Virus record (IMG/VR): IMGVR_UViG_3300020457_000023
Location: 1 to 42,215 of that record
Source of the DNA: a virus
Length of the DNA stretch: 42,215 nt
Reading direction: 5' to 3' (one strand)
The notes beneath the pieces were generated by a model. It made no database searches and was not told the DNA's origin. It was given only the letters and a program-made list of their open reading frames with translations. Position numbers and translations under genes: made by a program. Below, piece by piece: positions 1-10,342 of this stretch. Positions within the stretch are counted from its first letter, which is position 1. Every line of letters starts with the position of its first letter.

Positions 1-3000
1 CCATTAGATAATCCATGATCAGGTAAAGTAACTGTTGTTATACCTGTTGCAGGGTTATATACAAAGTTTGTAGGTGTGCCTACATCATCTTTTGGACATG
101 TAAAGTATAGACCAACAAGTTTTACTTGATCATCAATAGTAAGTCCATGATTTGTTGCAGTTGTGACTTGTAATATACCAGTTGAATTATTATACGCAGC
201 AGTGCTGATTTGGAATCCAGTTCCTGTTACAGTAGGAATACCGATAACATCTATAATATTACCGTTAGAATTTACTTGAGGAACTACTTTTGAACCTACA
301 AATGGAGCATAACCTCTGCCTGGCGTAGAGGCAACAGACACAATAATTCCACCTCTAGGCAATTGGTTCTCATTTACATCATCTATGTCTATAATCGGAT
401 CCGTAAATCCAAAGGAACTAATACCTGTAAACTGAACACTTGCAATACCTGCAGGTGATTCAAGAATTTTAAAGTTTGACTCAGGGTTATTCTCACTAAA
501 TGGTGCTTGGAAAATGTTGTTAATAAACAGAACACCGTTACCACCAGTTGTACCAATACCTGTAACAGCAGCACCAATAGATGTTAATGGGTATGTTGAT
601 TCTAAACCATCAAAGGATACTGATAAATCGTCAAACAATTGGTTTTTAGAATAATCATTTCTTAGGAAAGTTCTACCACCAAATGTTGCTCTAGCAAATG
701 GTAAATTATTTGGATTAACAATACCAATGTCACCACCAAGAGGTGCTTGAGTAAAGTGAATCGTACTATCTAAGATCTGGAAAGACCCTCTAAAGACTCT
801 AACAGTCTCACCAGCAGAGTGTGGGGTAGCAGCAGTACCAACTGCTCCTCTCTCCACCTCTACAAGCAAATTAGTACCTAAACCAATAACAGGTCCTATG
901 GTAGTAGTACCGAATCCTACAGTTCTTACAATAGAATATTCATCTTCAATTTTAAGTAAATCTCCAGATTGAATAGAAGAAATACCACTCAATACAAATG
1001 CAGTAACAAAACCACTAACAGGAACATCAAGATCATAATTGACAGATGTAAATGATATTGGTTTTTGAACAAGACCAGAGATAGAAATCATGGACTTAGA
1101 ATCTCTCTTTCTCATAGAGAATCTATGTTGGTTACCAGCACCAGAACCAGGCACAAATGTTACAGCAATACCTGCTCTAGCATTGATTTCTGAAGTAGCA
1201 ATTTGATATTGATTATTATTATTCTTGATAGCAAACACTTCTTCAGGAAGACGAGCGGTACTACCAGCACCTGTATAATAAACTAATCCTGTACCAGCAA
1301 CACCAATAAGGTTAGAATCTGCAGTGTAAGTTAACTGCTCAAATGGCATAAAGAAATGCTTTTGATTAAATATACCAAATGCGTAATCAAGTTGAGAAGG
1401 ATCGGCAATATTAGTCTCACGAGCGTAGATTGGAGTTCCTTTGTGAGTTAAGTCAAATGATTTAAGATCTCTATTGTTAATACCTAAGTATGTGTTTTGT
1501 GCAACAGATTCAAAGACTTGTCCGTAATTAAGTTCACCAATACCATCAAGAGTACCATTAGGGTCACTTTGTTTGTATAGAACTTCACTAAATGCAGTAA
1601 CACTAACGATACCAGCAACAGATGGATGGAACTCAATGTTTAGATCGCCATTTGGTCTATATGTAGAACCAAATGTACCAACACCAGTAGTGCTACCAAT
1701 CGCTGCTATTGGATTTTCGGTAATAAATGATTGTCCTTTTTCTGGATCTGATAACAGATATAATGAGTGAATAGATTGGGTTGCTCCATATGCTACATGA
1801 ACTGTTGTTCTAACACTAAGATCAGTAATACTTGTTATACCAACAATTGTAGAAATACCTGCTTTTGCTTGACTTGTAGTTTCTAATCTACCAGTTCTTT
1901 CTGTACCATCAGGTGTAAATGGAATCTTAAATCTGTAATTAGTAGCACCAACAGTAGATGGATCAATTGCTGTAGTCTTAACTTTAACTTTAACAGATCT
2001 CTGTCTATCATTAGCAAAGTTAAGTTTAAGAAGACCACCATCAATTTCGGAAGTAAATGTTCCAATAAACCTAGGGTTAGACAAACCACTAAGATTTTGC
2101 TTAGTGTTAAAGGCAGCTAATTCAGTTAGATAAGTGTCTGTTCCATCATGCATCAATGCATACTCTAGGTAATCAACTTGATTGCCTTCAACAGTATTTT
2201 CGCCAGGTGTATCAATAACAATTGCTTGAATTACGGCAGCTGTTGTAGATACTGTAGATACTCCAATAATATTAGTTGTAGAACTAACTCCTAATGTACT
2301 AGCAGCACCAGCAAGAACAACACCACCATCTAAACGAACATGTCCAAAAGCAGTGCTACCAGTACCAACATCATCTGAGAAATTAGTTTGTAGTGATTTG
2401 ACTTTATAGTCAGTATCAAATGGTTCTGTTGGTCTAAAAATTAACCTTGTTTTTTGATTAGCATCATCATAAATTGTATCAAAATCACCATAGGATGTAG
2501 TGATGCCAACTTGATCAAAATTCTTAATTTGTACTTTTTGTAATAAGTAAGTGTTTCGATCAACAGTTAATGAAATAAATTCATTAAGTTGATAATGATT
2601 TTTAGCAGGATCTTCTGCTTCAAACACAGTTTGTGTAAGGAATCTTTGGAAAAATCTTCCTGCAGGATATTGAGCAACAACTCTGAAATCACTTAGATCA
2701 TTAGATTCATTGGATACAAATTGAGGTGAAATGTCATCAATTTGTAAAACTCTATTTGTTTTGTTTAAAATAAAGTCAGAAAGACGAGTATTCTTTAATT
2801 CTACAAATTTAGATATATTGCCAACCGATAAGAAATCTCTAGCAAGATCAAAATATGCTATTGAATCAACTCTTAGAGGATCACCAATAAAATCAAGAAC
2901 TAACCCACCAGCGTCTTCTGCTGGTTTGTTAGTATCGCCAGGTTTACCCTCAACAAAAACTTCTGTATTTGCAAAGTTTTTAAGACCAGTTGGGTGAACA

Positions 3001-6000
3001 ATGTCATTAACATAGTTAACTAGATCTTCATATGTCTTAGGACTCTCAATTGCATAAGACATATTTTGATAATAATCATTATCAGGCAATACCTGATTAG
3101 TATCGTTAATAATACCAATATTGTCTCTCCATCCAACAATAGTTCTAACAGAAGAATCTAAATTAAAACTACCATCAAATTCAGTTATATCAATAACTCT
3201 TGCCTTAGAACCGCTCAATTTACCTGTTAATCTATCCCCAACATTTAATGGTTCTGCACCACTAAGAATAATCTTAGCACTATTCTTATCAATGAAGTCT
3301 AACTGAATATCAGCGTTAGGTTTATCATTTTTTGTAAATGGTTCATTTGGAATAAAATCAGATAAAACTTTTACTGCCTCAAACTCTGCAAGGAAATCAC
3401 TTTGTACTAATTGACCAAATCCAAATGTAACTGTAGCACCAGTACCAGGATTGGTTGAAACCCCAGTTAAATCAAAGGTTACCTGCCTTGGGTTAACTGC
3501 ATCATTATAATCACTAACTGTAAATGGTACAAACTTATAATCTCCAGAATTGAATCCATCTCCATCATTATTAAATGAAATACCCTCAACAACAACAGAA
3601 TCTCCAATAGCAAAAGGTTCTGCAACATATCCTAAAACAGGAGTACTAATTCTGCAGGTCATTATGCCGCCTTGAGATTCAACACTCAATATGCTAATTC
3701 CGTTACTGTTTCTTACGGGAGCAACACCAAATTCATTATTTGATAATCCAACAGGTTCAACTGAGACTTTAGCACTGATAACAGCAGAATCACTTAATTC
3801 ACAAGTAATTAAACCACTATCTACGATCTCACCAGTTGCTTTATCGAATAAAACAAGAGATGGTGCATTAACATAGAATTTACCACCACTAATAACATTT
3901 ACCTCGCCAATAGTACCGAAACTATCAATACTGACTAATCTAGGAATAAATGCATCTGGTTTAAGAGTATTGTCTGATGGATATCCATAAACATCATCTG
4001 GAACATTCATTTGCTCCAATCTATTGATATTATCAGATTCTGGGATCAATGTTGCATTAATACCATTTCCAGCAATGCTAGAAATGCCAGGTAATTTAGC
4101 ATATTCAAATCCACCACTTATAAGTCTAACTGTAGCAATACCACCAGTTGCATTAGGAGATGTTGTCTCATAAAATAATTTTTCACAATCATCTGCTTTA
4201 TACTCTAAACTTTCTGGAATTCCCTTTAAATTAAAACTAAATTCTGTGCTTGCAACAGAAATTACTTTATGATTGCCATTATAGTTACTATTAACAAATT
4301 TAATCTCGTTAGCGTTCAATACTGTGCGATCATTAGTAGATAAACCACTAGGACCGAAAACATTGTAATAAAGTGTCTTAATATTGTCAGAATAATTTAA
4401 TTTGACTGTAGGATGCCCATCTGAGTCTGGATTAGTAGAAGCTATGCCAACTGTTGCTAAAGTGGTTACACCAACAACTTCAAATCCTTCACTACTTCCA
4501 GTTCCAACAAATTCATTGAAGAAATTGCTATCATAGTAGAATTTAAGTTGGAATCCAGTAAGACTAGGATCACTTAAGTCAAATTTTACAGTATTATCTT
4601 TAAAAGGTCTAAGTTGCGGATTAATTGGGTTAACACTCCAAGAACCAATACCAACCGAAGTAATATCAACAACTGTTGGTGTTTTAGCAATCGCTTGTTT
4701 TAAAGTTTCCGATAATTGAATAGTATCTTGATCAACTTTGATAACATAGTACTCTCTTTGAGTAATACCGCCTGGTAAGTCATCACCGTAGTAATAAACT
4801 CTATCTCCAGTAATCAAACCATGACTTAGAGCGGTAATTCTATTAGTAACAGTGTTAATACCTGTGGTATCAACAGTTAAAGGATTAGCAATTAAATAAT
4901 CATCAATAATTCTTAAATCGACAAATGAGGTAGTTCCAATACCAGTTGTTAGACCAGGTTTGACAATAAGATCAATTGTATCTCCAGTTTCTAATTCATG
5001 AGCAGAAGATGTTTGAACTTTACCTTTAATTCTTTGAGTTCTACCAGTTAAGTTAGTATTTTGTTTTTCAAACAGATAATCATACGCATCACTACCACCA
5101 CTGATAAAAACTAACTCTTTAGAGTCTTTGGTAGTTTTTACACCAATAACATTTTCATTTTTAGCAACAGCAAAGACTGTAGAGGGGAGAGAGAAAGTTC
5201 CTGCAAATATTGAGGATGTTGCAACAGAAATTGCAGATCCACCAGTAGGCACAGAGAAAGATAATTGATCATTGGTTTTTAAACCATGATTTTCCAAGAA
5301 AATAGTTTGAGTCTTGACAGATCTAGTTTTAGTAACACCAAGATACTGATAACTCTTACTAACACTTTGTCCAACAGTTGTACCAAATCCAACAGTCTCA
5401 GTAGGGTTAAAGAATATTTTTCTATCAGGATCTGACTCAAATGCATCTGTTCTGATTGGAATGGTATACTCGTTAGGGAAATATGTAACTGCAATACCAG
5501 TTTGTTGAGTAGATCCTACACCAACAGATCTACGAATTCTAAGAACACTGTCATCTCTGAATATATTGAGAACTGCTGCTGTTTCCGAACCAATTCCAGC
5601 AGTAGTGCCAAATCCAACTGATGACCCTACAGATAGTGTACTAGGAATAGACTGAACTCTAATGTCAGTAACAACTCCAACAAAACCATCATCTAATAAT
5701 TTTGTAGAAAACTCAACTACACTAATTTTATGACTATCATTAAGTTTATCGACTGCTGTTGATAAACCAGAAATAATTACATCATCTTCTAATTGTAATT
5801 CATGTAATGGTTCAATTCTTCCAACAACTCTATCGGGATACCATTTAAATACGGTATTGTCATAAGTTAAGAACTCTGTTTGAATTTTATTGATATCTTT
5901 ACCAGTTAACTTAGAAACAAAAGCACTTGCTCCAGTTCCACCAGTATCATCATTATTAAATTCTATATTTGATCCGATACTGTAACCAATGCCAGGTTGT

Positions 6001-9000
6001 CCAACAGAAACGCTAGTAAGATTACCACGATTTAACTTAGAAGGTAAAGCAACCTGTGATACAAAATTATAAGGTTGATATACAAAATCATATGATGCTC
6101 CATCCCCAAACATCTTATATGGGAATGTATTTCTGACTAATTTTGAATTTTCAAAACTAAACGAAGTCTGTTTAATTTTTTCACCAGAAACTGTATTGAC
6201 AATTAATGGAAGAGCTCTATAAGTGTCTCCAACATAATATGGAAATTCTGGTTTATTATTAATATCTACTGTTGCATAGTATGCATAAATTCCATCGGGA
6301 AAATCTGGTGTTTTTGCAAATCTACCGTTATGTTCGTCTAAATCTCCTGTAGAGTCATAGTAATAATCTTCAATAAATGAACCAGCAGGCCAGTCTGTAA
6401 CTGAAGGTCTATTTGTAATTCTATTAACATCTATCTTATATGAAGTCTGCATTCTTCTTGATGAAGACTGAATATTATCAGTATCATCAAATCCAAACGC
6501 ACCATAGATAGGAATTCCATCATATGCCCATCCGATAATAGGAGAATGACCACTACCATCATCATTGAATGATTCTCTAATAGTATCCCCATATCCAATT
6601 GTCTCAATTGCTAATCCACCATCAACAGCACCAAGAAAATCACCATTTACTGTACCAGTAGTCTCAAATTGATTAGTTGATAGTTTTCTTATTCTAGTAG
6701 AAAATGTTGCAGAGTCACCTGGTTCTTTAACAGTAACAAGTGCATTTCCAGCACTGTATCCAATACCTGAAGATATAACAACAACACTATCAATACCATC
6801 TCCGTCCATAACAGCACGAAGTTTTGCACCAAAAGCAGTTCCTGTACCAACAACTGTTAACTCAGGAGGACCGTTATATCCAACACCTCTACTTTGTACA
6901 AATGCATCAATAATACGACCATTAATAATACTTAAACCAATTTGACCAAATTGTCCTTTAGTTAATGTAACTGCAGGTGCTTTTTCAAAATTGAGAATGT
7001 TTGATCCATAATCTCTACCCTCATCAAATAAAATAGCATCAACAATACTACCACGCACCACTGGTGTCGCAGTTAGTTTCACGATTTTATTCAAACTGGT
7101 GATAACATTTAAATCAACATTGATAGGAGGATAGAAAAAGTCCTGTTGATCTGTACCAGTGCTATCTAGTCTTACATACTCTTTATTGTCGAAGTTTGTA
7201 GTAACAGGAACATTAGAGGTTGCTAAACCAGAATTACATAATCTGAAGCGATCCTCATCGATTGTAAGAACTTGATATTGAGCGTCGGTTGATAATCCAC
7301 TGATGACTGTACCACCTGTAGAGGAGATACCGTAATGAACTACTTCTCCGTCTTTGAATCCGTGATTATTAAATTGAATAAAGTCTCTTGATGTACTAAC
7401 ACCAGCAGATAAGACTGATATTTTCCTGTTTGAATATCCTTCTCCACCACTGACCATAGTAACGCGAGAAATTCTTCTCTTAGTTTCAAAGTCTCTAAAG
7501 GCATGTATGCCTGTGTTTAATGCGGTAGCGGCAGTGCTAAACCCAATTGTATTTACACCAGCAATAGAGTCTGCCTTAGATCTGTAAAGTTGGAAGATAG
7601 TGTCACTAGAAACACCAACATAATATGATTGACCTTGAACTAAAGAAGTATCAATACCTACTGCAGCAGTTGTTGCTAACCCTACAGGAGCGTTGTTATT
7701 AGTTAAATATACAATCCTATCACCAGTTTGATAGAAGTGGTCTGAGGGCGTAATAAACCTATTATCTACAGGATCAATTGTTCCACCATCATAGAAACTT
7801 TTTGAGTTAAACTCAAAGGTTCTGTAATTTAATTCTGTTACTGCTTGTGCCTTAGCACCTTTTCCGTTACCACCAAAAATATCAACAGAAACTACTTTAT
7901 TAATTTCAAATTCAACAGGGTCAATATCAACATCAACAATCTCACCAGAAACTGATACTCTACCAAATGCAGTATTGACACCTGTACTACTATCTTCAAT
8001 TACCAATTTAGGAGGATTCATAACATCGTAACCCTCACCATCATTAACTACATCTAAAGATTGTACAGGTCCATAATAGATGTAATTGTCTGATTTATAG
8101 TTACGGACTTCTACTCCGTTAATCAACATACCAGTATTACCAGAAAGAGTTCTTTCTGATGTAGTTCTTGTCTCTTTACCTAAAGTTAAGTCTTGTTTAA
8201 GAACATATCTTTTAAGAGCTCTGCCTGGAAAAATAGATTTGCCCGCTTGTTCTAAAATAACAAAATCGTGTGTGCCCGCAGTTTTAGGAGGAACAAATTC
8301 AACAGAAATTCCAGAAGGAATAAATGATCTTGATTGGTATAACTTAATTTGATTATTTAAAGTCAATACCTCGACAAAATATGATGCCCTATCTAATCCA
8401 GCAATAGGATCAGATCCTGATGAGGGAATATATACAATTTCATCACCAGTCCTAAAGGGAACAGGGTTTGCAAATGAAATAATTGTAAATCTATCAGTTA
8501 ATGTGTTATATCCTTGGAAGTTACCCGCACCTACAGTAGGATTGACTAAAACTGAGTGAATTTTATCAGCATCGATGCGATATGATGGTAATGAGTTTGA
8601 TGCAACGAATCCTTCTACATCTCCACTCTCAGATTTGTTTTTATCAAGAATATATGTATTAGCAATGTCAGTTATAATCTGATTTTGACCACCTATGATA
8701 GGAACAATGCTACTAGTTGATTTATTCTGAACTCTGCGAATATCATAGTTTAAACTAGGGTCAGTAACGAACGGAGCGTTAACATTAACTGAATTATTGG
8801 CACTATTGACAATAGTAATCTTAAGATTGCTTGCAGCAACCGTTTCAGTGTTTCTAACAAGTAAATCTACAGTATCTCCTACCTTTAAACTAGAATCATC
8901 AATTGTTCCTGCTAAAGTTAAGGTAGAACCTCCTAAATCAGCAATTTGATATCTTGCACTAGTATTATAAATCCAAGAGTTAAAAAATATCTGTTCGTAC

Positions 9001-10337
9001 GACTTTGAAGTGGATGGATTGGTAATAAAGCGACCTAAGTTCTTAACTTTGATTCTAGACTCATTACTTAGTCCAAATAATTCTTGATTACTGGTAAAAT
9101 CTCTAAGAACGCCAGTAACTCGCATATTGACCCTTTTTGAAAGGTCATTATTTTCAAAACCGTAAACTACAGTAGGTGTAAAGATGTTTGTAGTCGAAGG
9201 AATGTCATTTTTAGTGGTGCTTACCCCAATAAATTGATTAACAGTCTTTTCAGTGTAATCTACAACCTGATAGAAAGAATCTGTAGACTGTCCAATTTCA
9301 ATAGTGCCAGTTTGACCAAAACCGATAGTAGAGTCAACAGTTAACACTGTTGCACCAAGTCCAACCTTACCAATTACTTGAGTTTTGCCAGGAACTGCAA
9401 ATGTGCCTTGAATTAAGTCCCTATCATCATAACCAATGAATACAGACAACCTATAAAAGTTATCTCTTATCTGAGTTACCTCAGAAATAGGTCCGCTTGC
9501 TTCATTTACATTAGGATTGTTCGGTTCATTGTCTTGATACAGTGTTTGACCAACTAAGTTCAACGGATCACCGTCAACTAACTCAATTGCAAAGGATTCT
9601 CGTCTAAGATAGTTTGCATATGATGGTTTAATCAGATATTTCTCAAGATCATTGATTTTTGGTTCTAAACCAAATAATGCTTTGAATAAAATCTTAAAAG
9701 ATTCGTCAGTACCCTTAGATTCATATAAACTTCTTGCCTCTTTGACAAAATTTACTACATCTAGTTCTGGACTAAGTTGTACACCCTCTAAACCAGGTGT
9801 GTACATTGTTTTTAATTTCTTATATACCTCATTTAAGAACAATGCACTTAAGTTTTGAACTTTAGTGCCCTGAGCGTGTTCTCCTGGCGTCGAGGTGGAG
9901 TATACTAACTCACTAGGTGCATTTTCCTTACGGAATGTTGTAATACCACTAAAACCTCTTACACACCCCTTAAAGCAGTTACTAGTAATACCACTATATG
10001 TAACAATCTCATCACCAATCTTTAGTAAACCCCATTGAGCGGGAAATCCACTAGTAGTAAAGGTTCCAATACCAATCTCATCATCAGTAGCACTAATACT
10101 AGCAGCTAATGCAACTTCACCCCTAATAACATCTTGAGTTAGGTTATCAATACGAATATATTTGTCAATATTCTCAGAAATATCTGCAGCACCACCTTGA
10201 TGGTCTTGTGAAATATAATATTGCGATAAAAAGTCCTCTAACAGAGGATTCTCAGTAATTGCGAACTCTGGAACATAGTCCGAAACTACTTGGTATGTCT
10301 TAACTCTGGATGATAAGGGGCTATAGGTTTCTAACAT
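1..10337 (-). CDS. Giant virion structural protein (baseplate or tail), 3' end outside window
   Basis: An open frame runs from an ATG at 10337 to the left edge, at least 3,445 codons; I spot-checked it near 5000, 8600, 3000, 1500 and 1 and saw no stop. It begins 5 nt after the gp6 stop, with AAAAGG just before the ATG. The N-terminal part has the tail-protein-like segment FVKEARSLYESKGTDESF and a following LFKALFG. The rest is low in Cys, rich in Gly, Thr, Asn and Val, and repeats short motifs such as GSGY/GEGY and HGL..GD. Its place after gp25 and gp6 matches the large virion proteins of cyanomyoviruses. It may replace T4 gp7 in the baseplate wedge, but that is inference. The C-terminus and true length are unknown. 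Confidence 0.85.
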   Translation of the reverse strand, partial: MLETYSPLSSRVKTYQVVSDYVPEFAITENPLLEDFLSQYYISQDHQGGAADISENIDKYIRIDNLTQDVIRGEVALAASISATDDEIGIGTFTTSGFPAQWGLLKIGDEIVTYSGITSNCFKGCVRGFSGITTFRKENAPSELVYSTSTPGEHAQGTKVQNLSALFLNEVYKKLKTMYTPGLEGVQLSPELDVVNFVKEARSLYESKGTDESFKILFKALFGLEPKINDLEKYLIKPSYANYLRRESFAIELVDGDPLNLVGQTLYQDNEPNNPNVNEASGPISEVTQIRDNFYRLSVFIGYDDRDLIQGTFAVPGKTQVIGKVGLGATVLTVDSTIGFGQTGTIEIGQSTDSFYQVVDYTEKTVNQFIGVSTTKNDIPSTTNIFTPTVVYGFENNDLSKRVNMRVTGVLRDFTSNQELFGLSNESRIKVKNLGRFITNPSTSKSYEQIFFNSWIYNTSARYQIADLGGSTLTLAGTIDDSSLKVGDTVDLLVRNTETVAASNLKITIVNSANNSVNVNAPFVTDPSLNYDIRRVQNKSTSSIVPIIGGQNQIITDIANTYILDKNKSESGDVEGFVASNSLPSYRIDADKIHSVLVNPTVGAGNFQGYNTLTDRFTIISFANPVPFRTGDEIVYIPSSGSDPIAGLDRASYFVEVLTLNNQIKLYQSRSFIPSGISVEFVPPKTAGTHDFVILEQAGKSIFPGRALKRYVLKQDLTLGKETRTTSERTLSGNTGMLINGVEVRNYKSDNYIYYGPVQSLDVVNDGEGYDVMNPPKLVIEDSSTGVNTAFGRVSVSGEIVDVDIDPVEFEINKVVSVDIFGGNGKGAKAQAVTELNYRTFEFNSKSFYDGGTIDPVDNRFITPSDHFYQTGDRIVYLTNNNAPVGLATTAAVGIDTSLVQGQSYYVGVSSDTIFQLYRSKADSIAGVNTIGFSTAATALNTGIHAFRDFETKRRISRVTMVSGGEGYSNRKISVLSAGVSTSRDFIQFNNHGFKDGEVVHYGISSTGGTVISGLSTDAQYQVLTIDEDRFRLCNSGLATSNVPVTTNFDNKEYVRLDSTGTDQQDFFYPPINVDLNVITSLNKIVKLTATPVVRGSIVDAILFDEGRDYGSNILNFEKAPAVTLTKGQFGQIGLSIINGRIIDAFVQSRGVGYNGPPELTVVGTGTAFGAKLRAVMDGDGIDSVVVISSGIGYSAGNALVTVKEPGDSATFSTRIRKLSTNQFETTGTVNGDFLGAVDGGLAIETIGYGDTIRESFNDDGSGHSPIIGWAYDGIPIYGAFGFDDTDNIQSSSRRMQTSYKIDVNRITNRPSVTDWPAGSFIEDYYYDSTGDLDEHNGRFAKTPDFPDGIYAYYATVDINNKPEFPYYVGDTYRALPLIVNTVSGEKIKQTSFSFENSKLVRNTFPYKMFGDGASYDFVYQPYNFVSQVALPSKLNRGNLTSVSVGQPGIGYSIGSNIEFNNDDTGGTGASAFVSKLTGKDINKIQTEFLTYDNTVFKWYPDRVVGRIEPLHELQLEDDVIISGLSTAVDKLNDSHKISVVEFSTKLLDDGFVGVVTDIRVQSIPSTLSVGSSVGFGTTAGIGSETAAVLNIFRDDSVLRIRRSVGVGSTQQTGIAVTYFPNEYTIPIRTDAFESDPDRKIFFNPTETVGFGTTVGQSVSKSYQYLGVTKTRSVKTQTIFLENHGLKTNDQLSFSVPTGGSAISVATSSIFAGTFSLPSTVFAVAKNENVIGVKTTKDSKELVFISGGSDAYDYLFEKQNTNLTGRTQRIKGKVQTSSAHELETGDTIDLIVKPGLTTGIGTTSFVDLRIIDDYLIANPLTVDTTGINTVTNRITALSHGLITGDRVYYYGDDLPGGITQREYYVIKVDQDTIQLSETLKQAIAKTPTVVDITSVGIGSWSVNPINPQLRPFKDNTVKFDLSDPSLTGFQLKFYYDSNFFNEFVGTGSSEGFEVVGVTTLATVGIASTNPDSDGHPTVKLNYSDNIKTLYYNVFGPSGLSTNDRTVLNANEIKFVNSNYNGNHKVISVASTEFSFNLKGIPESLEYKADDCEKLFYETTSPNATGGIATVRLISGGFEYAKLPGISSIAGNGINATLIPESDNINRLEQMNVPDDVYGYPSDNTLKPDAFIPRLVSIDSFGTIGEVNVISGGKFYVNAPSLVLFDKATGEIVDSGLITCELSDSAVISAKVSVEPVGLSNNEFGVAPVRNSNGISILSVESQGGIMTCRISTPVLGYVAEPFAIGDSVVVEGISFNNDGDGFNSGDYKFVPFTVSDYNDAVNPRQVTFDLTGVSTNPGTGATVTFGFGQLVQSDFLAEFEAVKVLSDFIPNEPFTKNDKPNADIQLDFIDKNSAKIILSGAEPLNVGDRLTGKLSGSKARVIDITEFDGSFNLDSSVRTIVGWRDNIGIINDTNQVLPDNDYYQNMSYAIESPKTYEDLVNYVNDIVHPTGLKNFANTEVFVEGKPGDTNKPAEDAGGLVLDFIGDPLRVDSIAYFDLARDFLSVGNISKFVELKNTRLSDFILNKTNRVLQIDDISPQFVSNESNDLSDFRVVAQYPAGRFFQRFLTQTVFEAEDPAKNHYQLNEFISLTVDRNTYLLQKVQIKNFDQVGITTSYGDFDTIYDDANQKTRLIFRPTEPFDTDYKVKSLQTNFSDDVGTGSTAFGHVRLDGGVVLAGAASTLGVSSTTNIIGVSTVSTTAAVIQAIVIDTPGENTVEGNQVDYLEYALMHDGTDTYLTELAAFNTKQNLSGLSNPRFIGTFTSEIDGGLLKLNFANDRQRSVKVKVKTTAIDPSTVGATNYRFKIPFTPDGTERTGRLETTSQAKAGISTIVGITSITDLSVRTTVHVAYGATQSIHSLYLLSDPEKGQSFITENPIAAIGSTTGVGTFGSTYRPNGDLNIEFHPSVAGIVSVTAFSEVLYKQSDPNGTLDGIGELNYGQVFESVAQNTYLGINNRDLKSFDLTHKGTPIYARETNIADPSQLDYAFGIFNQKHFFMPFEQLTYTADSNLIGVAGTGLVYYTGAGSTARLPEEVFAIKNNNNQYQIATSEINARAGIAVTFVPGSGAGNQHRFSMRKRDSKSMISISGLVQKPISFTSVNYDLDVPVSGFVTAFVLSGISSIQSGDLLKIEDEYSIVRTVGFGTTTIGPVIGLGTNLLVEVERGAVGTAATPHSAGETVRVFRGSFQILDSTIHFTQAPLGGDIGIVNPNNLPFARATFGGRTFLRNDYSKNQLFDDLSVSFDGLESTYPLTSIGAAVTGIGTTGGNGVLFINNIFQAPFSENNPESNFKILESPAGIASVQFTGISSFGFTDPIIDIDDVNENQLPRGGIIVSVASTPGRGYAPFVGSKVVPQVNSNGNIIDVIGIPTVTGTGFQISTAAYNNSTGILQVTTATNHGLTIDDQVKLVGLYFTCPKDDVGTPTNFVYNPATGITTVTLPDHGLSN

Positions 10338-10342
10338 CCTTT

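Noticed and set aside
5279-5494. Minus-strand 71-codon frame within the giant gene (and similar frames at 389, 1883, 11206)
   Set aside because: Out-of-frame Leu-rich shadows inside long coding regions.
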